A DNA stretch of 64,000 bases, taken from Ricinus communis (Eukaryota > Streptophyta > Magnoliopsida > Malpighiales > Euphorbiaceae). The stretch lies in contig NC_063264.1 of the NCBI RefSeq assembly GCF_019578655.1, forward strand, positions 15,736,429 through 15,800,428. The letters are read 5' to 3'. The translations under genes were made by a program, and so were the position numbers. The notes beneath the pieces are model-generated. The model saw only the letters and a program-made list of their open reading frames with translations, had not been told where the DNA came from and did no database searches. Shown one piece after another: positions 1 through 10,908 of this stretch (its first letter is position 1; each line of letters begins with the position of its first letter).

Positions 1-380
1 CTATACAATGGACAATCATTACACACATGTAAACCACAACAAAATTCACAAAAGACTTGAGATGAAAGGATAGGAGAAGAGAGTTGATCGGTAGCCACCT
101 TAAACGATTCCACTCGAGCATCTAAAGATGCACGGGCATCCCAATTTTTAGCACTCTCTTGGTTCCTATTCTCATTTTCCAATGCGTCATACAAAGATTT
201 TGAGTTTAGCATTGAATCTCCTTATCATTCACTATCTGAATCATAAACTTAAGCTAAATAAATATGTACAAATAAAATAAAATAAATAAACAAATAAAAA
301 TAAAAATCATAAAATAATAAGAAAGAAAAAAAATGGCTAAATTAACAAATAGCAAATTTCACTATAGTTTTCAAACAATT

Positions 381-397
381 CCCCGGCAACGGCGCCA
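381..397 (-). other. Primer-binding site, tRNA-Asp type
   Basis: The plus strand reads CCCCGGCAACGGCGCCA, which is the 3' end of plant tRNA-Asp including CCA. On the minus strand it is therefore the complementary PBS, six bases inside the LTR edge at 404. It is not a tRNA gene, since no cloverleaf precedes it. Confidence 0.85.
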
Positions 398-403
398 AAA
401 ACT

Positions 404-1867
404 TGATGGGTGGCTAATTGTGTTAGCTACAATCTAAGGCAGTGTACCTATCGATGCAGTCTAGCACTAATGACGAGTATCAAGGTCGTATTCCTCGGGA
501 AAGAGAAAGCCCAGAGTTACTCCTTTGTTCTTTGTTATATTAACCTAAAATGGATGATGAATAAATTCTAAACTAACTATTAACTACGAGCTAAGTTCTA
601 AGGGAGATGCAGGAGTAATTGATAAGTGAAATAATCAAGACAAGAAGACAAACCCAAAGGGAATCTAAACTAGTTGGCAATCAAACAAAAGATAAAGGAT
701 CGGTGAGTCTAATTATGCTACCCGTGGATGAATTCTTAACCGAATTCGGTTTCTTTCTGGAGATAACCGAATTCCTAAACCTAATAACCTAAAGTTGGAA
801 TCTCTTCCTAACGATTGATTCTTAAATTAGCATTAAGCTTTAATCCGCCTCTATTAAGCTTTGTTAATTTTTAATCCGGTTAGTTAATTATCCTTATCTC
901 TAAGCGATTATTAACCAATTCTTGCTATTCAAAATTCCAATTGCCAAACGGATTTCTCAATGTCATAAAGCAATCTAAACATCACAATTCACAACGTCTC
1001 ATGAATAATGCATAATCTTATTAATACTGAAAACAAGAAGAATACAAAACCAACTCAAACAATCCAACAATATAATATCAAGCCAACATAGTAAAGAAAT
1101 CCCAATGGATTTAATCAATCTAGCTAATCATGTTCATTCTCAAAATATACAAGAATTCAATTACAACAATAAGCAAAGGTAGAGAAAACCCGATTACACC
1201 CTTGGATGAGAGTAAACAGCCCCAAATCCTTTTGCTCCAATTGAATCGATTCTTGTTCCTCTTGCTCGATTTGAAAATCAATCAACGAACCTTGCCCAAT
1301 CTTCGATCCTTTAAGGAAATCTGATCGAAACCTTGATCCAAGTCTCCTTTTCCCTTGGTCTCAGCTCAGAAAACCCTTAGGGAGAGAAAAATTAGGGTTT
1401 TGGGACGTTCTAACCCTAGCCTTCCCTTCTTATCTTCTTTTCGTTCTTTTAATTAATACCCCCTGTCGCCTCCAACACGGCCGTGTTCTCAACACGGGAT
1501 GGTGTTCCTGGCCGTGTTACTCTCTGTGGCTGTGCTCCCTAAAATCTACTTCTTCTTTGATGTCCAAAACGGCCGTGTTTGTCCCCGTGTTAGTAACACG
1601 GCCCATGTTTGTGACCGTGTTTCGAACACGGCCAGTGTTGAGATCAACACAGCCATGTTCAGCTTCCTCATGCTCGTACTTAGCTCGTTTCGGCAGCTTT
1701 AACGTCCAATTATGCTCCAATTCTTTCCTTTTTCATCCTTTGACCTCTTTTGGACCTAATGCACATAAACATATGTATAAGGTGAGTGTTGAGACCAATT
1801 CACATCCAAATGTCCATAAAATCAATCTTGAAAACCCCATTTAGATGTGTGTATTTTACGCACATCA
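404..1867 (-). repeat. Family A LTR (5' LTR of the Athila-like element)
   Basis: This LTR of 1464 bp begins TGATGTGCG and ends CCCATCA when read on the minus strand. It aligns by eye along its length with the solo LTRs at 16889-18096 and 28996-30419. The middle (about 1470-1650) carries many ACACGGCC motifs arranged as palindromes next to the probable promoter. Short reading frames inside it are LTR sequence and not genes. The second target-site copy lies outside the window, so the duplication cannot be checked; the base run next to the LTR is GTTGT at 1868-1872. Confidence 0.88.
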
Positions 1868-2842
1868 GTTGTCGTTCTACTCTTCCATTTTGTTGAGGCA
1901 TCCCGACACAACTTGTTTGGTGCATTATACCATTCTCTGCAAAGTACTTATCTAGACAAGTAAATTCAGTTCCATTGTCACTACGCACTATTTTCACATT
2001 TCCATTGAATTGTCTTTGTATTAATGCAAAAAAATTACAAAGAGACTGTCCCACCTCAAATTTATTTTGTAACAAATAAACCCACACACTTCTTGGAAAA
2101 TCATAAACTATCGTCAAGAAATAATGTGCACCATAAAAGGTTGGAGTTTTATAAGGACTCATAAATCACAATGTATCATTTCAAAAATGCTAGAAGCTTT
2201 GCTGTAACTAGATAAAAACTCTCCTCTAATTTGTTTTGCTCGAAAACAAATTTCACAACTATCACACTTGTCACTATTAACATCAACAACAGGTAACAAA
2301 CTAACAATCTTATTGGAAGGATGACCCAACCTCTGATGCCAAATTCCAAAGCTGTCATTTCGCACCTTTTTCAAAGCCATTGCACTCTTCATTCCTCCGT
2401 TTTGCTTAAAGTAATAGAGCCCCTCATGCTTCTCACCTATACCAATTAGCATCCTCGAATTGTGGTCCTGCATTACACAAAATTTATTAGTGAATAGAAC
2501 TGTGCAATTCATTTCCTTAGTCAGTTGTGATATAGAAATCAAGTTACACTTCAAATCAGGAACATATAAAACTTTATTCAATTTTAAATGTTTATTCAAC
2601 ATCACAGCTCCTTCTTTCTTCAACATAATCTCCTTTCCATCTGGCAATCCAACCGGGACATAATGAGTATCTTTCACATTATTCATCAATTCAAGACTTC
2701 CAGTCATATGGTGAGAAGCTCTGTTATAAATTATCCATTTCATGGTGTTATACGTACCATTCAATCTTCCTGGATTTCCATCTTTTTGTGCATTCAAAAG
2801 ATTGAATAACGTGTTCCATTGCTCACCACTCAGTCTACTCAA
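1868..2842 (-). pseudogene. copia protease, pre-integrase and integrase core, broken
   Basis: The upstream frame (2842-2159) gives an aspartic protease region where the expected WII-D-S/T-G-A active site reads WIIYNRASHH, so the catalytic Asp and Gly are lost. Next comes a GAG-pre-integrase segment with WHQRLGHPS and a CDSCEIC zinc-binding pair. At about 2155-2165 a base is missing and a stop interrupts the HCDLWG-like integrase entry. The frame resumes at 2162 with the core: FLTIVYDFPR, in which the first catalytic Asp is Tyr, then RSDNGTEF with the second Asp, and PQQNGRVER with the Glu. The Athila-like LTR then truncates it. A working copia protein continues about 900 residues further into RT and RNase H. 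Confidence 0.8.
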
Positions 2843-2999
2843 TCCTTCTTTTTCTGTATCAGTTGCATCATTACCCTCTCTTGGTGTACATGTCGTATTA
2901 GCTCGAATTGATCCACCACGTCCCCTACCAGCTGGGTTAGCGGTATGTTTTGATCCTCCCTGTCCACGACGTCCGCTGCCTTTTGGCCTATCTCCCCAC

Positions 3000-3872
3000 C
3001 AATATGGATAACCAACAAGTTAGAAACATGATTCAACATTGTGACCCGTTTTGTTACAGTTGGTGTAGACCATGGACTTATCTTTACTTTCAGTTCGTCC
3101 TTTTGATGTTAAGCCTGTTTGTACTGCGAAGGCCATATGCTCATTTCGTTGTTCCTTTCCACGAGTTATATTGCGAACCTGTTCTTCTTGAACCACCATA
3201 GCATATGCTCAAGTTCGACAATGGTTCAGTATTCAAAATGTTACAACTTATTGTTCCATAAATTGAGTCATCTAATCCCATTAAAAATTGATGCAGCCTT
3301 TCTTCCTCTCGTTTCTTATCCAATTCTGCAACAATATTACAATTGCAGTTTCCACATCCGCACACTGGGTTCTGCTCATAGTTTGCCAATTCTTCCCATA
3401 TCATCTTCAATCTTCCATAATAGTTCACTATTGCCATTCCTTGTTGTTTGCGTTCTGCCAACTCAGTTTTGAGCTGATGAATAGGTGGTCCATTCCCTAC
3501 AGGAAATCGTTCTTTAATGTCATCCCAAAGATCTTTTGTGATTTCCATATATGAGATGGTTGATCGCAAACTTGATTCTATTGTGTTTAACATCCATGAA
3601 ACCAACATGGAGTTAACAGTCCACCAATCTTCCATCTCTGAAGAGTCTTCTATAGGTTGTTTTATAGCACCATCAATGAATCTTAATTTCTTTTTGGCTC
3701 TGAGCGCCATTCTTATCGCTCTTGCCCATTGGTCATAGTTCTCTCCTTTCAACTGAACCTGTGTAATGATATTTCCTAGGTTATCATTTATTGAAAGAAA
3801 ATACGGAGACATCATCAATTTTGTTGAGACATCACTGCCTCCCTTTTTATCACCATTCCCGTCCCTACTCAT
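3000..3872 (-). pseudogene. copia gag, frameshifted
   Basis: The ATG at 3872 lies one base from the PBS, the usual plant copia layout (TGGTATCAGAGC followed by ATG). The open frame runs to 3141 and contains the gag core: LKGENYDQWARAIRMAL near residue 42, a W-rich segment, ERFPVGNGPPIHQLK, and HQFLMGLDDSIYG. Around 3200 a frameshift moves the reading into another frame that carries the rest. A CCHC knuckle follows at about 3010-3060, reading YTNC...GHNVESC, so its first Cys has become Tyr, and a stop follows it. Gag would form the virus-like particle and package the RNA; this copy cannot make a full protein. Confidence 0.75.
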
Positions 3873-3873
3873 A

Positions 3874-3885
3874 GCTCTGATACCA
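3874..3885 (-). other. Primer-binding site, initiator tRNA-Met
   Basis: The minus strand reads TGGTATCAGAGC, complementary to the 3' end of initiator tRNA-Met, one base inside the LTR edge at 3887. Confidence 0.85.
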
Positions 3886-3886
3886 T

Positions 3887-4066
3887 TGTTTATGAAGAAA
3901 GCTTACACACATATATGTAGCATTACAGTCTTGTGAATCAGGAATAAATTTAGCATCTATAAAGGAAAGAATATCTCTACCTAATCAAGAAATTTTTTTT
4001 TCTCTGTCTACAAGACTATACAGCTAATATACAGAGATTATTTCCTATTACCATTCTTAATTGACA
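3887..4066 (-). repeat. copia element 1, 5' LTR (about 180 bp)
   Basis: The inner edge is fixed by the PBS. The outer edge at 4066 is inferred from the TGTCAA...AACA termini and from gypsy-like sequence beginning just beyond it. The matching 3' LTR is outside the window, so the right boundary is a best guess. Confidence 0.55.
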
Positions 4067-4069
4067 AGA

Positions 4070-4190
4070 GTTTTCATGACACTTTAGATGTTCGCATAAA
4101 AAGTATGAAGCCATACTTGAAAGGAATGGCTTATGACCAAGAGGTGGAGTGCGTGGATGGACGCCCACCATGAGCATAATCAGGAATGTC
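4070..4190 (+). pseudogene. gypsy pol C-terminal tail
   Basis: About 30 codons are recognisable. The segment MKPYLKGMAYD matches the VNGHRLKPYL-type ending of Athila/Tat integrases. A fuller version ending [15 protein letters not shown] is present at about 16520-16600. It is cut on the left by the copia LTR and decays into stops on the right. It is too short for a confident lineage. Confidence 0.5.
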
Positions 4191-4382
4191 TAGCTATAGA
4201 CAATAAACTTAGCAATTGTATTTTTCTTTTATGCATTTAAGTTTTTATTTTTTTATTTTTTATTTTTTATTATTTTTCTAATTTATTATTTTATATTTAC
4301 CTTGTAGGCTTATGTTTGATCCCCAAATGAGAAGCAATAAAAGCTCCAACAAAAAATTATAATAATAATAATAATTTTTGAG

Positions 4383-4815
4383 CTAGCCACATTGCGGCAG
4401 TGAATTTTCACACAGGTCCGTTGCAGAGGCACGGTAGAGACGACACAAGCCCATAGTAGAATGCAGAGAGGCGACCACGGGCCCATAGTAGAGTGGCGGA
4501 GACAACACAGGCTGTACCGGCCAGCATGGCCGGCGGCCCAGCTTGAAGCCGCGCGGAGGCGCGAGGAGTCGGCCGGCGGCAACAAGTCGCGACCTCGCAG
4601 GCGACATGCCCGCAGCAGATGCGGCAGGCACGAGCAGTGCGGTATTGGCAAGCGGCGCGCATAAACGGGCCCGCAAAATCGGCAGGCAGCGTGCATGAAA
4701 AGGCCCGCAGCATCGACAGGCAACCACGAATGGGCTCGCAGCATAGGCATGCAGCATGAACGAACGGACCCGCGGTGTAGCGGGCGGCGGCGGAACGGCC
4801 AGATCTGGGCCGCGA
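4383..4815 (+). repeat. GC-rich island with short imperfect repeats
   Basis: This 430-bp block is roughly two-thirds G+C in surroundings that are about one-third. It includes two neighbouring copies of a roughly 36-bp unit around 'gcccatagtagartg' (about 4440-4511) and repeated 'cccgcagcat' motifs (about 4600-4760). Long open frames in several frames on the minus strand follow from its base composition and overlap each other. None resembles a known protein, so I do not call a gene. It sits between the pol tail and the 3' LTR of the gypsy remnant, where Tat-lineage elements often hold variable tandem repeats. Confidence 0.6.
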
Positions 4816-5286
4816 AAAAAAATTGAGCGAAATTTAAAATAATTAAATCCAAGAAATTGGGATTAATTATGAATTATCTTTAGTTAAAATACCCTCTATT
4901 AAAATTAAATATATATCCATCTCCTTCATATAAATAGTCATATCATTGATTTAAGATTTTATTTTAAATTTTATTCTAGGATTTATATTTATTTATTAGG
5001 ACCTAACTTTTAATTATCTTAGGATTTAATCTTTCTAGTATATTCAGGATAGTTTATTATTTTTAATTCTTTATTATTATTTTTAATTCTTTATTTCTTT
5101 ATTTATTTTATAATTATCAATGATTGTGTATTCTAGTGTGCTTCTAAGGTTTGGATGGTGGAGATTGGAATTCAAGTTCATGGCTTACTATGCATTGTAA
5201 AATTTTAGAGGAGTATTCTATTTTTTTCCTCTCTTTTTGTTCTTTATTTTTATATATGCAATGGCATTGAGGATAATGCCAAATTT

Positions 5287-5303
5287 AAGTGTGGGGGAGA
5301 AAA
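5287..5303 (+). other. Internal polypurine motif
   Basis: AAGTGTGGGGGAGAAAAA follows a 'ttgaggataatgcc' lead-in. It closely resembles the true PPT at about 6296-6317, 1 kb downstream. A matching pair occurs in the element at 14735-21532. Confidence 0.55.
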
Positions 5304-6318
5304 ATAGAATATTTCTTTGATTAAACTTTATACGTCATATGCCATGAGAATTAGCAACTTTGGTTAATCTTTTGCAAGATTTTAAATTTTTTTCACTCAG
5401 CTTTTTCTTATTATTCTATATAAGAGTCGATGAAATAATGCTATTATGTTAACATTCTTGAATCCTTGAGTTAGTTTTTAATATGTATAATGTGAATTCA
5501 TGAGTTATTTGCACTTAAATGATCAAGTGTTCATCTTTTGCATATGGACATGATGAGTAGTTTAATAACATTCGACATGGGTATATGATTAGAAGTGTAT
5601 GATTTATGCTATTATTTCTTTGTTATTAAAGTGGCTTACCTAAGTTTGTGAGATATAATATGAGTAAGTTTAAAGTTTTAAGTTTATTAATTTTACTCCG
5701 CTAATTTTAGTTGCTTAGTAACCGGTGATCTTCATGACCAATGTCGATTTTCACGTAAAAAGGTAATTAAGATTATGAGTATGCAAAGCATCTTGATGTA
5801 TGTTTTGTTGAGTAACAAGGTGCATTCATTACCCATATTTGTATTTGCGTAAAAAGGCATAACATCTCAAGAAAGAAAGAAATACCCCAAGTATCAAAAA
5901 TTAAAATCCAAGGGGTAATAAAGAAAAGAAAAAAAAGTATAAAAGCTTCAAAAGCAAGTAATAAATGCCTATTAATCTCTTGTTTATAAATGAAGGTTTT
6001 GCCTTTTTGAATAGGGTTATGATAATTTGGATTATGCATCATATTTATATCCTTTGAAGATGAATTAGACTATTTATTGTGAAATAGGTGTGAAGGATTG
6101 GATGCTTGAGTCTTTTATTAAAAATGATTGAGTTTATATTTTTAAAGAAAATTATTTATGATTCAAGTGTTCTTGGGTTGACTTGATCTTTGCATTAGTG
6201 AGATTCTTTTAAATAAAATTTTGAAGCTGAGTATGGATGTTCTTCATAATTTTTGCAAAAGTTAATTTTCAGTTGTTATTTACTTGAGGACAAGTAAAGG
6301 TTTAAGTATGGGGGTATT

Positions 6319-7628
6319 TGATCGGTCCAAATTATGTATAGATATTTAAGGGTATTTTAGAGCTTTAATGATATATTTGTATATATAAAATGGTGAAATA
6401 TGTGCTTTTACCTCACTTAAACTTAATTGTCTACTTTCAGAAATATTAGTAAAAAGAAAAAAATATGGAGCTAAAAGAACCTTAATGGGACATGTTCGTG
6501 TCAAGGCCCAAGATTAAGACGCATGGACTACTAATTATAAGGCCCAAGGGATATTTTAGTCATTTTGTATAATTATTAGGATTTATATTAAGAGTTATTT
6601 ATGGGATAGTATTTGGTGGAGATTAAGATACTCTAAGTATTATCTATTATATAGATTTATATTAGTATACTTATCTCTATAGAGATTTATTTAGAGGAGG
6701 ACTCTCCTCTATATATATATATATATATATCTACAAAAACCTAATTCAAAAAAAAGGAGGGAGAAAAAAAGAGAAGGAGGAGGGGAGTTTTCTCCTACCT
6801 GCTCTCTACACCGCCACCATTATTTTCTTCATAATTTTCTACAGTTTTCCATAAACATTTAATTTTAGTTTTCATTACTCTTATTAGGATCTAAGAAACT
6901 TTTCAAGAAGTGGAGAGTGAGGACCAATCTTCTTCCTACTTGAAGAAATTCTTGATCTAGAGGGAGTTTTTACTTTTTTATGTTTTTTTATTTAATACCA
7001 TGATTATTGGGTTAAATATGTTAGGCTAGTTTTCATAAGTGTTTAGTTTAGTCCTTTTACTTTTGTATGAACCTTGTTATTTATTTATTTAATGTATGAT
7101 TTCTTTGCCTTCATATCTTTATTAGTTTCAGTTATTATTGTTAGTTAACCATCATATTAATTTAGCCATAGTAATTGTTATGAAAATCTTTAAGTTTAAA
7201 AATATTAGAAACATCATCTTTACTTTAATCTATTTTGGTATAAGAAACCTAGGTTGCATCATTAGCTCGAGTGACTTAGGGAAAAAAACATATCACCATC
7301 TCATTCATTAGAGCTAGACTTAAAGTAAAACAAGGAGATTACTAAGTAAATGGCTATATTAAATACTATCTTTAGCATATAGTTTTAGATCATAAACATT
7401 TGCATTTGCATTGCATATTTATTTATTGTTTAGTTACTTTATTTTATAAACATTACCCTTTCAAACATACTGATTTAGAGTGTTTAGATTTACTTTTATT
7501 GTTTTGTATTGATAATTAGTCTTTATAATAAGTGGCTTCATAGTTTCTTGAGAGATCGACCTCGTGGTGTACTTACTCTTACTATAGGAACTGTTCGTGC
7601 ACTTGCGATTACTAAAAAAGACACATCA
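6319..7628 (+). repeat. gypsy 3' LTR (1.3 kb)
   Basis: Begins TGATCGG directly after the polypurine tract and ends GACACATCA. A TATA-rich run lies at about 6706-6730, followed by a purine-rich leader. The end of the LTR has the 'gagatcgacctcgtggtgtactt' type of tail common to Athila/Tat LTRs. No second LTR of this family is in the window. The bases after it are ATGAC. Confidence 0.7.
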
Positions 7629-8943
7629 ATGACATTATTAAATTATTAAATAAATAACAAATAATGTTTATATTACAAGATATGGTAAAAATATTAACAT
7701 ATTAGATGATCATATGATTAAATTTTAATTAGTTTTGGATTAGGATTAGAATTGTATGGTTGTAATGCCAAAAAAAAGTTTTTTGATTTTTGTATTAAAT
7801 TACTTAGTTTTGGATTACTATTAGAATTGTATAGTTGTAATGCTAAATTAAAGTCTTTTGGTTAAATTGTTAATCTTTCACTTTCTACGTAACTATTTTT
7901 ATTAAATTACTTACTTTATTAGAATTTTATAGTTATATTGCTAGAAAAAAGTCTTTTAATTGGCTCTCTACGCAATTAAAAATGTTAATTCATATTTTTA
8001 AAATTTGATAATTTTTATTTATTATTGCTTTGTAATTTTTGGATTAAGATTTTAATAATCTCTTGAGTTTAATTGTATTAGGATTAGAATCATATCTGAA
8101 TTAGGATTTTAATATAGTCATTGTTATATAACAACTACCAACTATATACAAATATTATATTTACTATTTTTAGATATTTTAGTAATATTTTATTTTACTT
8201 GAAGTATAAATTTATTTATATTTTGAAGCATAAATCGGCATCATGAAGAAGAGAGGTTGGTTATTTATTTTTTTCTCTAATTTCCTACACTATGACATAG
8301 ATGCTTGTGATATTTTTTTTTCTAATTTTATTTGAGTAAATTTTTGGTGTTTTTGTGAATTTATTGGCTGTTAGTGAAAGTTTAGGCCTGGAGTGAATTA
8401 CGAATGAAATTTTATTTTATCTTGATTGTTGGCATTCTGAGTTAGATATTGATTAACTTTTTCAAGGTCAAACGGCAAGCCGCAAGCGATTCCTGGTAAA
8501 CATTAACCATTCTTTCTAAATTAAATATACTGATTTTACGACAGGATTGTGAATTTCAGATTGACTATAATGTCTTAAAGTGAATAGGCTGTTTTATAGC
8601 GTATCTTTGTTATATGCTTTTATTCTTATATTTATATTATGCTATCATTTTCTTAAGACAGTAAGTTATTTCAATTACATTAATAATGCTAATATGCTAT
8701 CTTTTTCATAAATTGGTTTGTAATAAATTCCTATGTAGGCAGTTAGTTTTCTTTGGTTATGGTATTAGTACTGCTTTTGTCAACTTTCTTTAGCTTTTTA
8801 CTAATTTAAATTTTTCTAATTTGTATATTTATTAATTATTAATTATTTTTTATTTCTTATTTTCTTATTTACTTTTTAGCTACCATAAAAATAATACTAA
8901 GAAGAAAAATAAAAATAAAATTTTACTATTATAATATTATATT
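7629..8943. other. AT-rich spacer, no gene seen
   Basis: A strongly AT-rich stretch with many stops on both strands. 7735-7985 holds loosely repeated phrases around 'ttttggattagaattgtatagttgtaatgc', which suggests an old repeat. No coding or RNA feature can be supported. Confidence 0.5.
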
Positions 8944-9042
8944 ATTTGTAGAACTAACTCATTTATAATAATTTATATTGAACCGTAGTTAGTTTTATAA
9001 ATTAATATTATAAATTAATATCAATGAGTTAGTTCTACAAAT
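8944..9042. repeat. 99-bp inverted-repeat element, possible small MITE
   Basis: Positions 8944-8963 and 9023-9042 are perfect 20-base reverse complements, enclosing a 59-base AT-rich loop that itself contains shorter complementary runs. It lies alone in an AT-rich spacer. A clear target-site duplication is not visible, so a MITE is only one option; it could also form a transcribed hairpin. Confidence 0.5.
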
Positions 9043-10208
9043 ATTTTTCTGCAGCTTAATTTATTTTTATATAAATATCAATATCGATGTTTATTGTACT
9101 TTATCTCTTTTTAGAATTTTATCTTTATACAAATTGTATTTTTATACTTATTATTTATTATTTTATTAATCGCAATATCATTTGTTATTAATTTAATTAT
9201 CTATTAATTAAATTTATTAATAAATAATATTAATAATTAATTAGATACATGTTTAATTCTAAAAATCTAATTAAAGTATAACATATTTTGATTAAAAATA
9301 GAGGCAAAAGAATTAGCCAAATTATGTATTGCTGAGTTTATTTCTCGATATCTTTACCAACTAATTTTGTTATAACAAACTTTTAATTTTAAAAATTAAT
9401 GGACAAAAATAGTTATTAACATCAAAAGTACTAGTGAAGCAATTAATAAATCTAAATTAAAAAAAAAATTGTGAGAGAAAAATATAACTAGAAGTCTTTA
9501 ATTGGTCAACCATCATGAGATCCTTTTTATTTTAATTGCTTATTATTAAACTTAATTTTCTTATCTAATTTATTTTAAACTTAATTTTTTAATATTTTAA
9601 CATATAATTAAAACGACTTTAATGATTATTTAATTAATTGAGTTAATTATATTATTTATTAATTAATTTTATTGATAAAAATAGGAATAATTTATTAAAT
9701 ATAAATCTAACTATATTAAAATAAATAAGCTAAAATAATACACATAACCAATTGATCTTAATGTCATTCCATTATAAATAAAAACTATAGTAATAATAAG
9801 GATATGTATGCCAAGAAAATAAAGTGAAAAAATTTCATAAAATATTAAATTAAGTTGAATATATATTTTTTATTAGATTAATAATTTATATTTAAATAAG
9901 ATTTATAATTAAAAATAGTTAGAAATATTATAAATATTTAATATACTAATTTCTATTTTTTTAATTGTTTTATTTTTTATTAAATAAATAATAATTAATC
10001 TAAATATTAAATCAACATGTCCGTGGAAAAAAAATTAATTGTATTAAATAACTGAAGCAAAAATGTTATTGGATTTAAAATAGGAGTGGACCAACCCATG
10101 GCCTAGTTTGTGCTGTTTTAATAATATTAACTGTGTACAGATATATATTTTTTATCCAACAATAGAGTTCCATTAAATGGAAAACAAAAACAGTGGGAGG
10201 ACATAACT
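9043..10208. other. AT-rich spacer, no gene seen
   Basis: Very AT-rich with short simple runs. No open frame of note and no terminal repeats that I can pair. The last 100 bases may be the 3' untranslated end of the LINE fragment that follows on the minus strand. Confidence 0.45.
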
Positions 10209-10905
10209 TTACAAGGAAAACCTATTACTAATCAGGTTGTTTGTCCAATCAATAAAAGAAAACCCATCAGCATAGGCTGGTTGAGAGAGGATGACTTTCT
10301 TGGCGAATTCATGTACCACCCAATTACATTCTCGAAATGCATAACAAAAGAACAAAATCAGAAGACTTCCCTTAAGAGCTGGATGTCCTAGCAGACTGCT
10401 TGGGAATTCATAGAAACGGCTTGGTTTCCGTTGATAGCTTGGATAAGTCTCGACAGTCGCTTTCAATGATAACTCGCATGCATCCTTTGCTAATACGAAA
10501 ATCGACAGCCTCCCTAATTGCTAGTGCTTCCAAAGTTGTGGGGCTTGAGATTCCTTGGATCTTTCTTCCAAGGGCGTACAGGACATTGCCGGACCACCAG
10601 ACCAATAGCTCTAACGTTTTGGGATATTTCACAGCTATATCACAGTTTATCTTCATAATTGACGGATGAGGGAGACTATTCCACATTGTTTTCTCTAAGG
10701 GCTCTAGGAGGATCTGTTCCATGGTCCTTTCGGAATTCTTCGAAATCAAGCTTAAATTCATGGAGGTCAATAATATCCCTTTGAACAGTATCCTTAGCTT
10801 CCATGTTCTTATTATCAAAGATGAGACTATTCCTCGCTTTCCAAATCCTCCACGTGATGAATTCTGTTAAGGTCCTCAAGTCGTTGCCTATATCACTTCG
10901 AATAC
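10209..10905 (-). pseudogene. LINE ORF2 C-terminal fragment (zf-RVT end plus RNase H-like domain)
   Basis: On the minus strand from about 10905 the reading gives ITWRIWKARNSLIFDNK, the usual linker after the zf-RVT region of plant L1-type elements. An RNase H-like domain follows: MKINCDIAVKYP (where functional copies read N-x-D-G), then LEALAIREAVDF and VIIESDCRDL with the second and third acidic residues. A frameshift near 10450-10470 leads into the tail, FRECNWVVHEFAKKV. Three short frames must be joined to read it. It is a 5'-truncated, dead copy, though a host RNase H-like pseudogene of the same superfamily cannot be fully excluded. No target-site duplication or poly-A tail could be paired. 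Confidence 0.7.
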
Positions 10906-10908
10906 ATG

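Larger units (their letters stand above)
1..1867 (-). mobile_element. Athila-like LTR retrotransposon, 5' end (runs off window)
   Basis: Read on the minus strand, an LTR (1867 to 404) is followed by a short spacer, a primer-binding site and a non-coding leader that leaves the window at base 1. The element sits inside the integrase region of the copia element at 1868-4066: copia coding sequence resumes exactly at 1868. The PBS matches the 3' end of tRNA-Asp, a primer typical of Athila-lineage Ty3/gypsy elements. That lineage call is inference from the primer, because no coding sequence of this copy is in the window. The two other LTRs of this family, at 16889 and 28996, are solo LTRs. Confidence 0.8.
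1868..4066 (-). mobile_element. Ty1/copia element 1, 5' half
   Basis: In transcriptional order on the minus strand this holds a short LTR (4066-3887), a tRNA-Met PBS (3885-3874), gag, protease, GAG-pre-integrase and the start of the integrase core. The Athila-like insertion at 1867 cuts it there, so RT and RNase H must lie beyond the window. It is dead: several frameshifts, stops and changed catalytic residues. Its right edge abuts the tail of a gypsy pol, so it probably inserted into the gypsy element whose remnant continues to 7628. Confidence 0.8.
4067..7628 (+). mobile_element. Ty3/gypsy (Athila/Tat-type) remnant: pol tail, 3' region and LTR
   Basis: From left to right this holds the last codons of pol, an AT-rich noncoding stretch, a GC-rich island (4383-4815), a first polypurine motif (5287-5303), about 1 kb of noncoding DNA, a second polypurine tract with the typical 'TTGAGGACAAG' lead-in (about 6283-6318), and an LTR to 7628. 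This order after pol is seen in Athila/Tat elements. The 5' part was displaced by the copia insertion at 4066 and is not seen again in the window. Confidence 0.7.

Noticed and set aside
381..397. tRNA-Asp 3' end considered as part of a tRNA gene
   Set aside because: No upstream anticodon, D or T arms; it lies beside an LTR and is a primer-binding site.
1499..1844. Overlapping small frames inside the family A LTR
   Set aside because: They recur as noncoding sequence in the solo LTRs with different frames and stops.
4310..4852. 180-codon minus-strand open frame, with two more overlapping frames of 124 and 101 codons
   Set aside because: All three frames are open at once because the DNA is GC-rich; composition is Arg/Cys/Leu-rich with no motif. 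It is noncoding DNA of a gypsy 3' region.
10209..10905. RNase H-like protein as a host gene
   Set aside because: Frameshifts, changed acidic residue and a linker typical of LINE ORF2 make a dead LINE tail more likely.
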